Assembly (NCBI RefSeq): GCF_027595985.1
Contig: NC_073311.1
Span: 53,292,705-53,356,704 of the forward strand
Reading direction: 5' to 3'
DNA from: Sorex araneus
Taxonomy: Eukaryota > Chordata > Mammalia > Eulipotyphla > Soricidae
Length of the DNA stretch: 64,000 nucleotides
In this document: piece after piece, positions 1 to 10,112 of the stretch
Layout of the letters: every line of letters begins with the position of its first letter
Position numbering within the stretch: position 1 is the first letter of the stretch
Notes under the pieces: generated by a model
Databases searched by the model: none
What the model was told of the DNA's origin: nothing
Seen by the model: the letters and a program-made list of their open reading frames with translations, nothing else
Position numbers and translations under genes: made by a program

Positions 1-239
1 CCATTTCATAGTGTAAACAAGTAACAAATCCTTAGACAGTATCCCTTAAACTAATATATCTTTATATGTTAAATTTTATCTCAATTGATTTTATCTCAAT
101 TTATTTTAACTCACTCTGCCCTCCCACCTGCCCTCGGCCCTCCCGCTACACACGAACACCCTCGCTGATAAAGCTTTAACGCCAAGGATAAAAGTGCGTG
201 TTCATTGGGTGATGCTTAAAGGAGACTCCTCGGTCCAGC

Positions 240-625
240 CCGGAAAGCGCGGGGACCCTTGGGGCGGTTTCGGCGTTCAGGCGGTCGGCTCCTTTAAGAG
301 GGGCCACGCCCCCAAGTCGCCCGGCCCGGGGGCGGGCCCGCTCGCCCGGAACTGACGGCGCGCGCAGGCGGCGCGGCCAATCCGCGTCCCGGAAGGAGCG
401 AGCGAGTGGAAGCGGCGCCGCCCGGCGGCCGCTGGCGCGTCTGGAGCGCGGCGTCCCCCGCCCCTGGCCGTGGGTCCCCCCGAGCCCCGCGGGCGGGCGC
501 TGTGCGCCGCGGCCGGGCCCCGCGTCGGGCCTCCCGGGCATGTAGCGTCCCCGCCGCCGCTGCCGCACGGTGCCCGCTCGTCCCGCCGCGCCGCCGCTGC
601 CCGCGCTGCCCGCGCCGCCCGCGCC
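240..625 (+). promoter_or_regulatory. BORCS5: CpG-island promoter and 5' UTR of BORCS5
   Basis: The stretch from about 240 to 720 is very GC-rich and dense in CpG, in contrast to the AT-rich DNA before 180. There is no TATA box at a sensible place. A CCAAT box in good NF-Y context (GGCCAATCCG) lies at 375-384, and GC-box cores (GGGGCGG, GGGCGGG, CCACGCCCCC) occur at about 260-340. This is the usual look of a housekeeping promoter. The transcription start cannot be fixed from sequence; it probably lies between 330 and 500. The island extends into exon 1 and the start of intron 1. Open frames here on both strands are by-products of GC-rich DNA. A divergent transcript is possible, but nothing in the sequence proves one. 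Confidence 0.8.
540..545 (+). promoter_or_regulatory. BORCS5: Minimal start-stop uORF (ATGTAG) in the 5' UTR
   Basis: An ATG is followed directly by TAG, 80 bases before the BORCS5 ATG. Its context has G at -3 but T at +4, so it is only moderately strong, while the main ATG has G at -3 and G at +4. Start-stop elements of this kind are known in other genes to hold ribosomes and lower downstream translation. That this one acts, or even lies inside the mRNA, is inference; it requires a transcription start upstream of 540. Confidence 0.55.
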
Positions 626-683
626 ATGGGCAGCGAGCAGAGCTCCGAGGCCGAGAGCCGCGCCAACGATCTGAACTCCTCAG
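626..683 (+). CDS. BORCS5: BORCS5 (myrlysin) coding exon 1, residues 1-19 plus the first base of codon 20
   Basis: The exon encodes MGSEQSSEAESRANDLNSS and ends after one base of the next codon at a consensus donor (TCAG|gtcggt). BORCS5 is a subunit of BORC, which recruits the GTPase ARL8 to lysosomes and so couples them to kinesin for movement to the cell edge. The N-terminal Met-Gly followed by Ser at position 6 is the N-myristoylation signal that ties the protein, and BORC, to the lysosomal membrane; Gly2 is intact here. The start is chosen because it is a strong Kozak site (GCGCCATGG) and gives the known N-terminus. Compared with my recollection of the human protein, residue 13 is Ala instead of Pro. 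The longer frame upstream has no ATG in frame and is not coding. Confidence 0.93.
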
Positions 684-2216
684 GTCGGTGCCTAACCTTC
701 ACCTTCCGCGGGCCGGCCCTCCCCGCCACATGCCGATTTGAAAAAAAAAAAAAATTGCATTTTTGGTTTGTTTTAAAAGCAAAAAACAAATAAATTAAAA
801 AATAGTAAGAGATGCAAAGAAGCCTTGCCCATCTGCCCCAGCCTTGGCGTGGAAGCGAGTGGCCAGTGCTCCCGGGCTGAGCTGGCCCGGGCGCTCCCAG
901 CTGCCCGGCGTCCGCTTGCAAAGCAGCTGGTTTGTGCCAGCTGCCGCCCCGGCTCGGACGGCCTCATTGAGCTGTGGCTTTCTCGATGGACAGGGCGAGA
1001 TTGGGTTCACACCGTGGGGTGCCTCCGATACAGAACCACTAAGCACAGGTTAAACAAACAAACAAAAAGCTCCCCCTCACCCCCCCCCACAACCGGGTTT
1101 TTGCAAAGATGCTGCGTGACCGCTGTACGCTGCTGGCTGGCTGAGCCCCCTTGGATGCGCATCTCGGGAAACTGCATTTTCCCAGCAGGAGGCAATCTCG
1201 GGCCCCCTCTCTGGTGCTGGAGAAGCTTCGCAGGAGGGCAGGAGCTGGGATGGGGGACCTAAGTATCCTCCCCCCCCCGCCCCCGCCAGCCCGTCCCCTC
1301 CATCTCTTCCACCTCCCCGCGCCCCCCATGATTTTGGATTTCGCTCAGCGTTTGTGGGAGGAGTGGGAGAATTTCTATGCCTGGCACCTAGTGAGCGCTC
1401 AATAAATCAAACCGTGCATGCTTCCCTCGGCATCAGTTGCTCCTGTTTTCCCTTAATCACAGACAACTGGGAGGGCTTTGGATAAGCGCTGGGGTCGCGA
1501 ATCCAAATTGGGTGCAGTCCAGGGCGTAAAAGAGGCGCCGCCACTGGCGGTGAGCTGTTCTGTTCCCGGTGGGGTCTGTGATTCAGAAATGTGGAAGCGG
1601 AGAAGTCAAGGGGTATTCCATCCTGAAGTGTGACTGCTTCAAACCCCCACGCTGGGGGCGTGGTGAGCTGCAGCGATCAGTTCTGCTACTGTCCTGCGGT
1701 TCCTGGAAGCCCCAGAGTATTGGTTGCAACAGATGCAGTCAGTGTTGCCTTTTACCGCCCTGTCTCTGTCAGGCTTGATCACCCTTTTGTTCCTGATTTA
1801 TTGGGCTCCCTCCCCGGCAGACACACCCTGGGCTCCCCAAAAGCATTATGTTGAAGGAAGAGGTGCTGTTTTAATATGCTTGCGCCCCTAACTGCCTAGG
1901 CTCAAATATTACGGCAGGCTTAATACCGTGGGTTAGAGTTCTCCTAGTTCCCGCGCCATGCACTTTATGTGCATTTACGTTTTCTCCTCCAAGTGGCGCC
2001 GTTTGACTGGCGAGGGAATTTAGGAGGCAGCTAGAACTTCGCCAAGTCCTGTTGTCTCAGACCTGGGCTAGAAGGAATCACTTTAAGGTGGAGCAGAAAA
2101 TATTTCTGCTTTGGGATCGGTCAGATGTTAGGTAAGTTCCCAGGACAGGTGAGGAGACAATTCCTGGAAGAATAGTGGAAGTAGATTCTTTTCTAAAATT
2201 TTTTAATTTTTTAAAT
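684..2216 (+). other. BORCS5 intron 1, proximal part; no gene
   Basis: This is GC-rich next to the exon and then ordinary intron. It holds an A14 run (741-754), C-runs near 1080 and 1270, and one old MIR-like end at about 1345-1405 (separate entry). I see no conserved-looking reading frame and no retroposon with target duplications. Confidence 0.6.
1345..1405 (+). repeat. MIR/L2-type 3' end fragment
   Basis: The phrase TGCCTGGCACCTAGTGAGCGCTCAATAAAT is spread over about 1379-1405 and is the typical end of ancient mammalian MIR/L2 elements. Old and short. Confidence 0.5.
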
Positions 2217-2220
2217 TTTT

Positions 2221-2374
2221 GTGTCACACCTGCTGATACTCAGGGCTTCCCCCATCTCTGCACTCAGGAATCACTCCTGGCGGTGCTCAGGGGACCGTAG
2301 GGGATGCCGGGGATTGATCCCGGGTTGGCTACAAGCAAAGCAAGTGCCCTCCCTGCTGTACTATCCCCGGGCCC
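2221..2374 (-). repeat. SINE-A (SOR-type), full length, diverged
   Basis: Read on the minus strand it has the tRNA-like head, B box region and body of the shrew SINE. The A-tail is represented by an AT-rich stretch at 2196-2220. It carries several changes in the tail half (CTGCTGATACTCAGGG). Confidence 0.8.
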
Positions 2375-2580
2375 CCAGGCAGGGTTTTCAGGGGCGCGTG
2401 GAGAGCCTCCAGGGTGCAGATCACCCCTGTGATCCCTGGATCAGCCTGGATGAGCCAACAGAGACTATCTCTAGAATCTGAAACCCACCGAAGGGTTAGT
2501 GTTTTGTTCCTTTGTTTTCGTTTTAATTTGAGGAGCTGGAGAGTGACCCTCAGACATTCATTTTTATTTATTTATTTTTT

Positions 2581-2743
2581 CACTTTTGGGCCTTGCCTGC
2601 TGGTGCTCAGGGTTTACTCCCGCCTCTGTGCTCAGGGATCACTCCTGGCCATGCTCAGAAGACCGTGTGGGGTGCCCAGGATCAAATCTGGGTGGGCCTA
2701 GTGCCTGGCAAGCGTCTTACCCCTGTGGTATCTCTCTGGCCCT
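2581..2743 (-). repeat. SINE-A, old copy
   Basis: The order of blocks is kept (tail, GCTCAGGGATCACTCCTGGC, the cgAATC-type B box now degenerate, head TCTCTCTGGCCC), but substitutions are many. Confidence 0.7.
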
Positions 2744-3087
2744 TTTACATTTTTAAGTTTTGGTGTGTGTATTTGAAGTGTACTCTAACGCTGGACTTAC
2801 ATCCCAGACCTAAAAGTTCCTTTGACTCCGGTCAGGCAGATACTTGGGAAGAGAGGAATGGGGTGTCTTCCCCTGGGGGTGTTGATACTGTGTGTAACTT
2901 CCAAAGGCCCCGTTCTCCTGAGAAGCTGAATTTGAACCCCCCTTCCGAGTTCCTCTCTAGCAGTGTCTCCCACCTACAATAATACCCGGTCGTTTCTGCT
3001 CTTCGTGGATGAGTGCTCATCAATTTAAGGTCGGAGAGGCTGGCTCAGAAGTTGACCTGCCAAGGAAGAATGAGAGCCAGGTTTTCC

Positions 3088-3236
3088 CAGCTCAGGGCGT
3101 GTTCCTGACTCTGCATTCATGGGTCCCTCCCGGCAGGGCTCCAGGGGGGATCCCATGTGGTGCTGACGATGTGACCCTGGGTCAACTGCGTGCAAGGGAA
3201 GTGCCCTATCCGCTGTACTGTCTCTCCAGCCCCATC
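3088..3236 (-). repeat. SINE-A, old copy
   Basis: Recognised from the ordered blocks GTGCAAGGGAAGTGCCCTATCCGCTGTACTGTCTCTCCAGCCCC (3190-3235) and a degraded body before them. Confidence 0.65.
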
Positions 3237-3297
3237 AAACATTCTTGTTTTGGCAGCTTTGCGACCCCATTGTCACTAGACTGGCCCCTTAGACCGC

Positions 3298-3402
3298 CAG
3301 TTCCCCTCCTGCTTCTAGCACTCTTGACCTGGAGCAAGTCACAGCCCGAGTTTGTTCTCTGATTCCCTCTTCGGTGAATAGGGGCAGCAAGATGGGCGAA
3401 GA
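3298..3402 (+). repeat. MIR fragment
   Basis: The segment with TTGACCTGGAGCAAGTCAC followed by a degenerate 'TCTGTGAATAGGGG' motif matches the MIR core order in sense. Confidence 0.5.
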
Positions 3403-3639
3403 AGAGAACTCAGCAAATGCCTCTGTGTCCTGAATGATAACGATTTGAAATTACACAAGCTTTTTCGTGCATGTTATGGATTTCTGTAATGCTTGAGGGT
3501 TTTTGGTTGTTGGTTTTGTTTGGGGGCCACTGTCGCAGGTGCTCACGTGCCCCTGGTTGCGTGTGTCGGGACCATGTGGTAGAGCTGGTCTTTGAGCTGT
3601 CTTCCAGGGCCATGTTCGAGAGTTTTGGGGTTGTTTTGT

Positions 3640-3800
3640 TTTTGAACCGCACCCGGCAGTGCTCCAGGGCCGCTCCAGGCTCTGTGCTGGGGGTTCACTC
3701 CCACCCGTGCTGGGAGGGCCATGCCAGGCCTGGGTCGAACCTGGACCTCCGGCATCTAAAGCATGGCCTTAGCCCATTGAGCTCTCGCTCCTACCCCCAC
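3640..3800 (-). repeat. SINE-A-like, very old copy
   Basis: Only the outline is left: cACCCGGCAGTGCTCCAGG, a degenerate middle, TCGAACCTGG as the B box remnant, and GAGCTCTCGCTCCTACCCC at the head. Confidence 0.45.
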
Positions 3801-3849
3801 ACCCCTGCAAGGCAGGCACCCTAATTAACAGACTAATAGTCCAGTTAGA

Positions 3850-4020
3850 AATTTTTTTTTCTTTCTTTTTGGGTCACACCTGGCGATGCACAGGGGTTAC
3901 TCCTGGCTCATGCACTCAGGAATTACTCCTGGCAGTGCTCAGGGGACCATATGGGATGCTGGGAATCGAATCCGGGTCGGCCACGTGCAAGGCAAACGCC
4001 CTGCCCACTGTGCTATCGCT
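3850..4020 (-). repeat. SINE-A, young, lacking the first 8 bases of its head
   Basis: The T9 tract and TTTTTGGGTCACACC mark the tail end. The copy is close to consensus, with the form of the body that has CTCATGCACTCAGG. It stops at GCTATCGCT, lacking the usual CCAGCCCC. It sits 190 bases before exon 2. Confidence 0.9.
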
Positions 4021-4105
4021 ATTTTTTAAAGACTCTAACAAATATAAGACCTCACCCCATCCCCAACTCATCCTCTGCATTTCATGCCACTGCAGGATAA
4101 CTGCA

Positions 4106-4142
4106 GATGTGTGTGTGTATGTCTGTGTGTCTGTGTGTCTGC
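4106..4142 (+). repeat. (TG)n, imperfect
   Basis: A TG-rich run interrupted by TATG and CTG steps. Confidence 0.85.
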
Positions 4143-4212
4143 ACTGCGAACAGGCCCTAGAGAGCCAGCTAACACCCGACGGCTGACCGGTTCCCCCCTT
4201 CTCTCCCTGCAG

Positions 4213-4356
4213 TGGCGCCCTCTCCCGCCAAGCACAGAGCCAAGATGGATGATATCGTGGTGGTAGCTCAGGGCTCACAGGCCTCGAGGAATGTCAGCAA
4301 CGATCCTGATGTCATCAAGTTGCAAGAGATTCCGACCTTCCAGCCGCTTCTGAAAG
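4213..4356 (+). CDS. BORCS5: BORCS5 coding exon 2, residues 20-67 (plus a split codon 68)
   Basis: Acceptor CTCTCCCTGCAG|TG and donor AAAG|gtaggg bound a 144-base exon, phase 1 at both ends. It joins G|TG to give Val20 and reads [20 protein letters not shown], then a Ser/Asn-rich stretch, then [18 protein letters not shown]. This is the conserved N-terminal middle of BORCS5 between the myristoylated tip and the helical region, and the Lys/Arg patch (AKHRAK, 25-30) is kept. By my memory of the human protein, residue 21 is Ala instead of Thr. There are no stops or frameshifts. Because its length is divisible by 3, skipping it would keep the frame. Confidence 0.94.
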
Positions 4357-4459
4357 GTAGGGCCTTGGCCTTTGTCTCCGCGGCACTCATTAGGAAGGTT
4401 TGCAGGGCCCCAGAGACACCCCTCCTCTGCTCTGGGTCTGTGCCCTGGTGAAGTCTTCT

Positions 4460-4585
4460 TGGCTCATGCACTCAGGAATCACTCCTGGCGGTGCTCAGGG
4501 GACCCTATGGGATGCTGGGAATCGAACCTGGGTTGGCTACATGCAAGGCAAACGCCCTACCCGCTGTGCTATCGCTCCAGCCCCC
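4460..4585 (-). repeat. Tail-less SINE-A with target duplication
   Basis: The head and middle are near consensus (reading on the minus strand from CCCCCGGGG..., B box CCTAGGTTCGATTCC-like). The copy stops at CCTGAGTGCATGAGCC and lacks the last ~45 bases and any A-tail. It is nevertheless flanked by a 17-bp duplication, GGTGAAGTCTTCTTGGC at 4447-4463 and GGTGAGGTCTTCTTGGC at 4586-4602 (one mismatch). Confidence 0.88.
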
Positions 4586-4989
4586 GGTGAGGTCTTCTTG
4601 GCGCAGCCTTCCCCACTGACAGTGCTCGGCCCGCCCGCCTTTCTCCCTCGCGCTTCATCCCCACTGCCCCACCGCACAGGTGGCTGGGGGCTCCCTGGGT
4701 CTCCTGGCTTCTCCGTCAGTGCTCTTCGGCCTGACTCTCAGTCTTTTGTGCACCGCCGAGTCCTCAGTGTTTAAAGGAGAGCCAGTTTCACGCAGGGCTG
4801 GGTGAGGGAGGTGAATGATGTCGGGCGTTACGTTTCCAAACAAGAGTCCATTCTTGCTTGGCTGGACAATGGAGGCACTTGTTGAGTTCCATCCAAAGAA
4901 TCCCCATGACCACTGATAACACATACAATTAACACATACAATTAATCCTTTCTGCATGCTTAGAATGTGTTTAACATGCCCCCCCTCCA

Positions 4990-4990
<1 letters not shown>

Positions 4991-5047
<57 letters not shown>
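4991..5047 (+). repeat. (AC)n microsatellite
   Basis: 28 uninterrupted AC units. Confidence 0.98.
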
Positions 5048-5048
<1 letters not shown>

Positions 5049-5536
5049 TCCCTTTCAATTCCCTTTCATTTTCCACCAGTAACTATTTTGGAATGGTTTG
5101 TGTAAGATAGAACAGCTGGCGGACAGGCAGAAGTTGAACCTTGATGTCGCTGGTGTCAAATCACATACCGGTTACGTTATCCCCCATCACTTCCTTAAAT
5201 AAGCGGGTGGTGCTTTATGTATGATTATATTTACTGGGAGGCTGTCCCTGGTGGTGTCCAGAGGTTCTTCCTGGACTGCAGTGGAGCTGTGTCTCGAGCC
5301 GCTGGCTCTCTCGTGTGGCCGAGCACCCCGTCAGATTCCCCCGCTCCCCACTTTCTCAGGGTTAGTCTTTGGCCGACGCTTCTTGACTTTCGTTAAGCTA
5401 AGGAGCATGTGACATTCCTCTAAAGCTGGCATCCATGAAGCGTCCGTTTGGGGGACAGACACTCGAGTCCACGCCTTCCTCCCAGCTGGGGCTCACACAC
5501 AGCTCCCCGCCTCTGTTCCTGTTTGCTGTGTCCTTT

Positions 5537-5715
5537 TTAATTTTCTCTTTTCTTTTTGGGTCACACCTGGAGATGCCCAGAGGTTATTCCTGGCTCTGCA
5601 CTCAGGAATCACTCCTGGCGGTGCTCAGAGGCCTGTATGGGATGCCGGGGATCGAACCCGGGTTGGCCACATACAAGGCAAATGCCCTCCCTGCTGTACT
5701 ATTGCTCCGGCCCCC
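5537..5715 (-). repeat. SINE-A, full length
   Basis: Flanked by TTGCTGTGTCCTTT at 5523-5536 and 5716-5729. The tail has become TTTTTAATTTTCTCTTTTC. Confidence 0.93.
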
Positions 5716-5810
5716 TTGCTGTGTCCTTTCTTCCCACCAAATCCTTTAGAGCTAGGGGAGGACTCTTGGGACCATATTTCCTCCCCACTTCAGAAACCAG
5801 AAGACCCCAC

Positions 5811-5922
5811 AGGGCTGGGGCGACAGTCCAGCGGGTAAGGCTCCTGAGTTGCACACAGTCGACTTGGGTTCGATCCCCGGCACCCCACACGGACCCCTGT
5901 GCACCGCCAGCAATAAATTCAC
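5811..5922 (+). repeat. SINE-A, old, 3' half missing
   Basis: The head CAGGGCTGGGGCGACAGTCCAGCGGG and the B box GGGTTCGATCCCC are clear. The copy then stops near GCACCGCCAGCAA, where a second copy in the other orientation begins. Confidence 0.7.
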
Positions 5923-6057
5923 ACCTGCCAGTGCTTGGGGGTCACTCCTGTGGGGCTTGGGGGACCCTGTGGGAGGAGGGGGTGGGGATGGAGCCCAGCT
6001 TGGCCCACCCAAGGCAAGCGTCCTGCCTGCTGTCCTGTCGCTCCTCCCCGAGCCCCA
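5923..6057 (-). repeat. SINE-A, old, abutting an opposite copy
   Basis: Tail-proximal ACACCTGCCAGTGCTTGGGGGTCACTCC through a degraded B box to the head CTGTCGCTCCTCCCCGAGCCCC. With the preceding sense copy it makes an inverted pair. Confidence 0.65.
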
Positions 6058-6540
6058 GGACATTTTACTTTCCTGGGATTGATGTTTTCACCTTAGGTAT
6101 TTGAAGTGGCTCCTCTTGTGGATACCAGACGGTGGGGGTAGGAGAAGACTTGGCTTTAACGGGAAGCCAACATCACATTTAGGAGCATCCCCGGCATCTC
6201 CGAGAGTGAACGAGGCGGTGTCCTGAGTGCAGTGTGGCCGGACCTGGTGGCCCCGAGCCCTGGGTCTCCGCACAGCTGTGGGCTTTGCTCGTGCGCACCC
6301 GGAGAAGAGGCGTGAGAGAGGGCGAGAAGGCACTGGGCGGGCGTGGCCTGAGAATGGGGCTGGTCACTTGTGGCCTCGGCCCACCAGTAGGAGCAGGAAA
6401 GGCCGTGAGCATTGCAGTAGATGTCCGTGTGTCACGTGTGTGAAGGAAGTATTCACCTGTGTGATTAGAAAAGATCCACAAGGGGTTCAGCTGGGTGGAA
6501 ATAATCATGAGTGTCATTAGAGAATTAAAAATAAAGGTCA
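6058..6540 (+). other. Unique intron, no feature seen
   Basis: Mixed composition. I recognise no repeat or coding sequence. Confidence 0.5.
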
Positions 6541-6708
6541 AAGAGAGAGAGAGAGAGAGAGTATTGTAAGTAGGGTGCTTGGCCTTGCACGCCACTGCTG
6601 TGGGTTTGATCCCCAGCATCCCATACGGTTCCCCCAGCCAGGAGTGCTCCCTGAGGACAGAGACAAGAGTAAGTCCTAAGCATGGCTAGGCGTGGCCCTG
6701 AGACCAAC
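6541..6708 (+). repeat. SINE-A, old, head replaced by (GA)n
   Basis: A GA run at 6542-6561 leads into GTAGGGTGCTTGGCCTTGCACG, TGGGTTTGATCCCCAGCATCCC and a degraded body ending near GCCCTGAGACC. The first 15 bases of the head are gone. Confidence 0.7.
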
Positions 6709-6984
6709 AATAAATAAAGAAATAAATAAGAGATAATATAAATGGGTCACCTCCCGAGTACCTCTGGGTGAGAACCGTGATGGAAACACTGTGTCAGCTC
6801 ATCGCTGTGAGTCTCGGTGAGCCCCTGTCTCAGGGTGGCCTGGGGGACGCCGGGGTTTTCCTGACATCTTGGGCAGAGAACGAGACTCAGCACAGCCCAC
6901 TCCGGAGACCACCAGACTGGAACAGGAAGGAGAGTGACGGGGTGGGGGCTGTGTTGGGGTTGGGGTGCAGGATGTGTCCGGAGT

Positions 6985-7080
6985 CCCTTGTGGTGTCTTT
7001 GGTGGTGTCCGGAATTGAACCCAGGGTCTCCCGCATGCCAGGTAAGTGCTTGGCCGCTGAGCCCCTTCCCGGGCCTGGCC
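6985..7080 (-). repeat. SINE-A fragment, very old
   Basis: TCCGGAATTGAACCCAGGGTCTCCCGCATGC and GCTTGGCCGCTGAGCCCC keep the B box-to-head order only. Confidence 0.4.
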
Positions 7081-7084
7081 CCTG

Positions 7085-7800
7085 CTGTGGCATGGCTCTG
7101 CCCGTTTACTTAGGGCCTTCGTGGGCCCCCCCGGGCAGCAGTGGCAGGGGCCCCTCATCACTGTCACCCTTAGATTCTCATCTCTTCCCCCCACCCCTTT
7201 GCTGCTTGCAGGGTGAAGTTATTTCTTAAGGCAGTCAAAAGGCCACCCATTGAAGGCTCTACCCCCCAGGTTTGATTTCAGAAAGCTTTTATCCAAGCTA
7301 ATGACCGTTTACTCCTTCAAAACAAAATATTCAAGTATTACACAGAGTTTGCTATTGTTCCATAATGTCATATGATGTAATGCCAGTGCTGGTGGGTGAT
7401 CTGCAGAGGCAGCGGCTGGGCGAGTTTGGGGCTCTCGGTAAGACTGAGGTCATGTTTGCATTTTTAACAAGCAAGCACATTCTTTCTTTGGTCTTAACCC
7501 TTTTGGGTAAATATCCCGAGAGTATAATTTATACTGTGTACTAGTGCCAAGGAAGTCAAGAGAATTTCTGTTGGGTTTTTTTTTTTCCTATTTTTTGGTA
7601 ACAGAATCTGAATTAGGGATTTCTTTTGAAATGTAAAGTAGTTAATTAACAAATTAGTACCAGTAAATGGCCATAACTGAGCACAGAAGGGAAATGGAGG
7701 TGGAATGCAATTGAAATTCCAGGCCCTAGACTTAGTTCAACTTATTGCCCCTCCCCTTCCCCCCTTTGGTCTGAATCCCACTATTTTGGGTCATTCTATA
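7085..7800 (+). other. Unique AT-rich intron, no feature seen
   Basis: Some T-runs (7574-7583). No retroposon with flanking duplications and no reading frame of note. Confidence 0.5.
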
Positions 7801-7816
7801 GAAATAAAGTATTTGA

Positions 7817-7987
7817 GGGGCTGGAGCCATAGCGCAGCGGGTAGGCCTTGCATGCGGTCGACCTGGGTTTGATTCCTAGCATCCCATATGGTCCCCCAAG
7901 TACCATCAGGAGTAATTCCTGAGTGCAGAGCCAGGAGTAACCCCCGTGCATCGCGGGGTATGACCCAAAAAGAGGAAAAAAAAAAAG
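7817..7987 (+). repeat. SINE-A, full length
   Basis: Flanked by AAATAAAGTATTTGAG (7802-7817) and AAATAACGTATTTGAG (7988-8003). Five bases (GCGTT) are missing between the two promoter boxes. Confidence 0.94.
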
Positions 7988-8274
7988 AAATAACGTATTT
8001 GAGAGTAGTAGAGTATTGACTTATAGGCATATTATAAAAGTGGTCACCCCTGGAGATGAATCTGTGTGTGTAACACACCATGGACGTTTGTGCGTGCACA
8101 TGGCTTTCTCAGCCACGGCCCAGGGTACCTCAGGAGATGTCCAGTTTCCTAAGGCCAGGCCTGTCTTGACCTCCTGATGATGAGGTCAGATGTGCATGGT
8201 GTAGCGGCAGAAGGGCCCTGCACAGCTTTGTGGAGGGTTGTATGTCGGGCTGTCATGGACAGGCAATGTTCTGT

Positions 8275-8415
8275 TTTCCTTTTTGGTTTTAAGGCCTCAC
8301 CTGGCTCTGCTCAGGGCCCGTACCTGCTGGTACCGGGGGGCCAGTTGCGGTGCTGGGATTTGAACCCATGTCAAAGGCACTGGCACGTGCAAACCTTAGC
8401 TCCTTCACCTTTGTG
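8275..8415 (-). repeat. Possible SINE-A remnant
   Basis: CACCTGGCTCTGCTCAGGG and GGTGCTGGGATTTGAACCCATG recall the body and B box; the rest does not align by eye. Confidence 0.35.
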
Positions 8416-8437
8416 GAGGCCATGTAAACAACAGAGC

Positions 8438-8440
<3 letters not shown>

Positions 8441-8512
<72 letters not shown>
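8441..8512 (+). repeat. (TG)n microsatellite
   Basis: 36 TG units, uninterrupted. Confidence 0.98.
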
Positions 8513-8515
<3 letters not shown>

Positions 8516-8519
8516 CATG

Positions 8520-8873
8520 GAACAGCGGTGAAGGTTCCCAGAGGAACGCGGAGTGCTGGTGCCCAGCTTGCAGCTGGGAAAGAATGATCTATGGGAAAAG
8601 GTGCCGAGGGCAGCCTGGGGGAGCTAGATTTCAAACGTCCTGTTTCCTCATGTCTGACACTCATGCGATAGACAGATAAATCAAACAAAGTGGAAAGTGA
8701 GTTTAGGCCCATGTCGCCACCGTCAGACCTCCGTGCACAGACCCAGGAGAAGGGAGGGAGCCAAGGAATGAATCTCCGTCAGCGCCCAGGGCTTCTGGGG
8801 GGCCCCTCAGCCCAGGGTCAGCCCTGAGGGTGCCTTACCCCAGATGCCACGTTTGCAGCGTAGATGACTTGTA

Positions 8874-8877
<4 letters not shown>
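8520..8877 (+). other. Unique intron, no feature seen
   Basis: No repeat or gene recognised between the two TG tracts. Confidence 0.5.

Positions 8878-8909
<32 letters not shown>
8878..8909 (+). repeat. (TG)n microsatellite
   Basis: 16 TG units. Confidence 0.97.
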
Positions 8910-8911
<2 letters not shown>

Positions 8912-8998
8912 CAGTTTTTCAGTTGATCTTTGACCATGACTTACCCTGCCAGGCGTCCACCTTCCCCACAGGAGCGGGAAGGCCAATGGACACTTTAT

Positions 8999-9164
8999 CT
9001 ATTTGGTTTTGGGCCACATCCAGTGATGCTTAGGGGTTACCCCTGGCTCTGCACTCAGGAATTACTCCTGGTGGTGCTCAGGGGACTATCTGGGATGCCG
9101 GGAATCGAACCCAGGTTAGCTGGCATGAAAGGCAAGCACCCTACCCGCTGTACTATCCCTCCAG
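8999..9164 (-). repeat. SINE-A, full length
   Basis: Flanked by TGGACACTTTA at 8987-8997 and 9165-9175. The tail reads TATTTGGTTTTGGGCCACATCC, so the terminal poly(T) has decayed. Confidence 0.9.
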
Positions 9165-9263
9165 TGGACACTTTAGATCGACTGAGAGGGGTGCCGACGG
9201 CACGAGCAGATTGGCTTTTCACACGTAATTTTGTTTGGAGGGAAAGTGTTGGGGAGGGGAGTG

Positions 9264-9402
9264 GGCAGCACCCAAAGGTGTTCAGGGGCTGTCCTGGCTC
9301 TGTGCTTGGAAGTAAACTCCTAATAGTGCTCTGGGGAGCCACACCTGAGGCCCGGGAGTTGAAGTGGGGTTAGCAGCGTGCATGGCAAGCGCTCGAACCC
9401 CT
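9264..9402 (-). repeat. SINE-A, very old
   Basis: CAGGGGCTGTCCTGGCTCTGTGCTTGGAAG and a weak B box remnant before GCATGGCAAGCGCTCGAACCCCTC. Confidence 0.45.
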
Positions 9403-9629
9403 CAATTTTCAGAATTTTTTTTAACCACACCGAAAGTGGAGGGCCCACAGCCAAAGAACGACCCCCCCCCCAACAAGAGCTACCACCCAAATGTGCCTGT
9501 CTCCAAGCAGGGGTGTGTTGTCTGGTAAGCTCAGAAAGGACGGGGGGGGGGGTAGGGGGGTGGCGGGGAGGGGACCTTACAGGCAGATTTAAAAACAGGA
9601 GGCTGTGCTCAGGACACCGTGGTTAACCA

Positions 9630-9828
9630 CATAGTCTTTTTGTTTATTTTCCTTATTGTTGTTCGGGGGTAGGGCACAACTTCGCGATGCTCAGGGGTTA
9701 CTCCTGGCTCTGCACTCAGGGATCACTCCTGGCAGTGCCGGGGGGACCACCTGGGATGCCGGGGATCGAACCTCGGTCAGCCGCGTGCAAGGCCAGTGCC
9801 CGTCCCGCTGTGCTCTTGCTCCAGCCCC
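9630..9828 (-). repeat. SINE-A, full length
   Basis: TAACCACAT occurs on both sides (9623-9631 and 9828-9836). The body form with CTCTGCACTCAGGGATCACTCC and the head CTTGCTCCAGCCCC are clear. Confidence 0.9.
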
Positions 9829-9956
9829 TAACCACATGTTCTCAGTTCTTTATTCCCTCTTTGATATCCGAGTTTCCGTTTTGAGAATTGCAGCATTTCT
9901 TGGCAGCGTTTTAGCAAATAAATGATTTTCGTTGTTCTGAAAGTGTCATTTTGTTT

Positions 9957-10112
9957 GGTTTGGTTTTGGGGGCCACAGCCAGTGGTGCCCGGGGGCTCCC
10001 CCGGCTCTGTCCTCAGAGTCAGCCCTGGAGGTGCTGTGGGACCATGTGGCACATGGGTTGCGCCGGCCTACTGTGTGCAGAGCAGGCCTTTCCCCCCCCC
10101 CCCCAGCTCTCT
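9957..10112 (-). repeat. SINE-A, old
   Basis: GGGGCCACAGCCAGTGGTGCCCGGGGG and CTCTGTCCTCAG match the tail half; the head has been replaced by a C12 run. Confidence 0.55.

Noticed and set aside
277-921. Divergent 214-codon gene on the minus strand over the CpG island
   Set aside because: GC-rich frames without stops are expected here; Ala/Arg/Pro composition, no known family, and it crosses exon 1 antisense.
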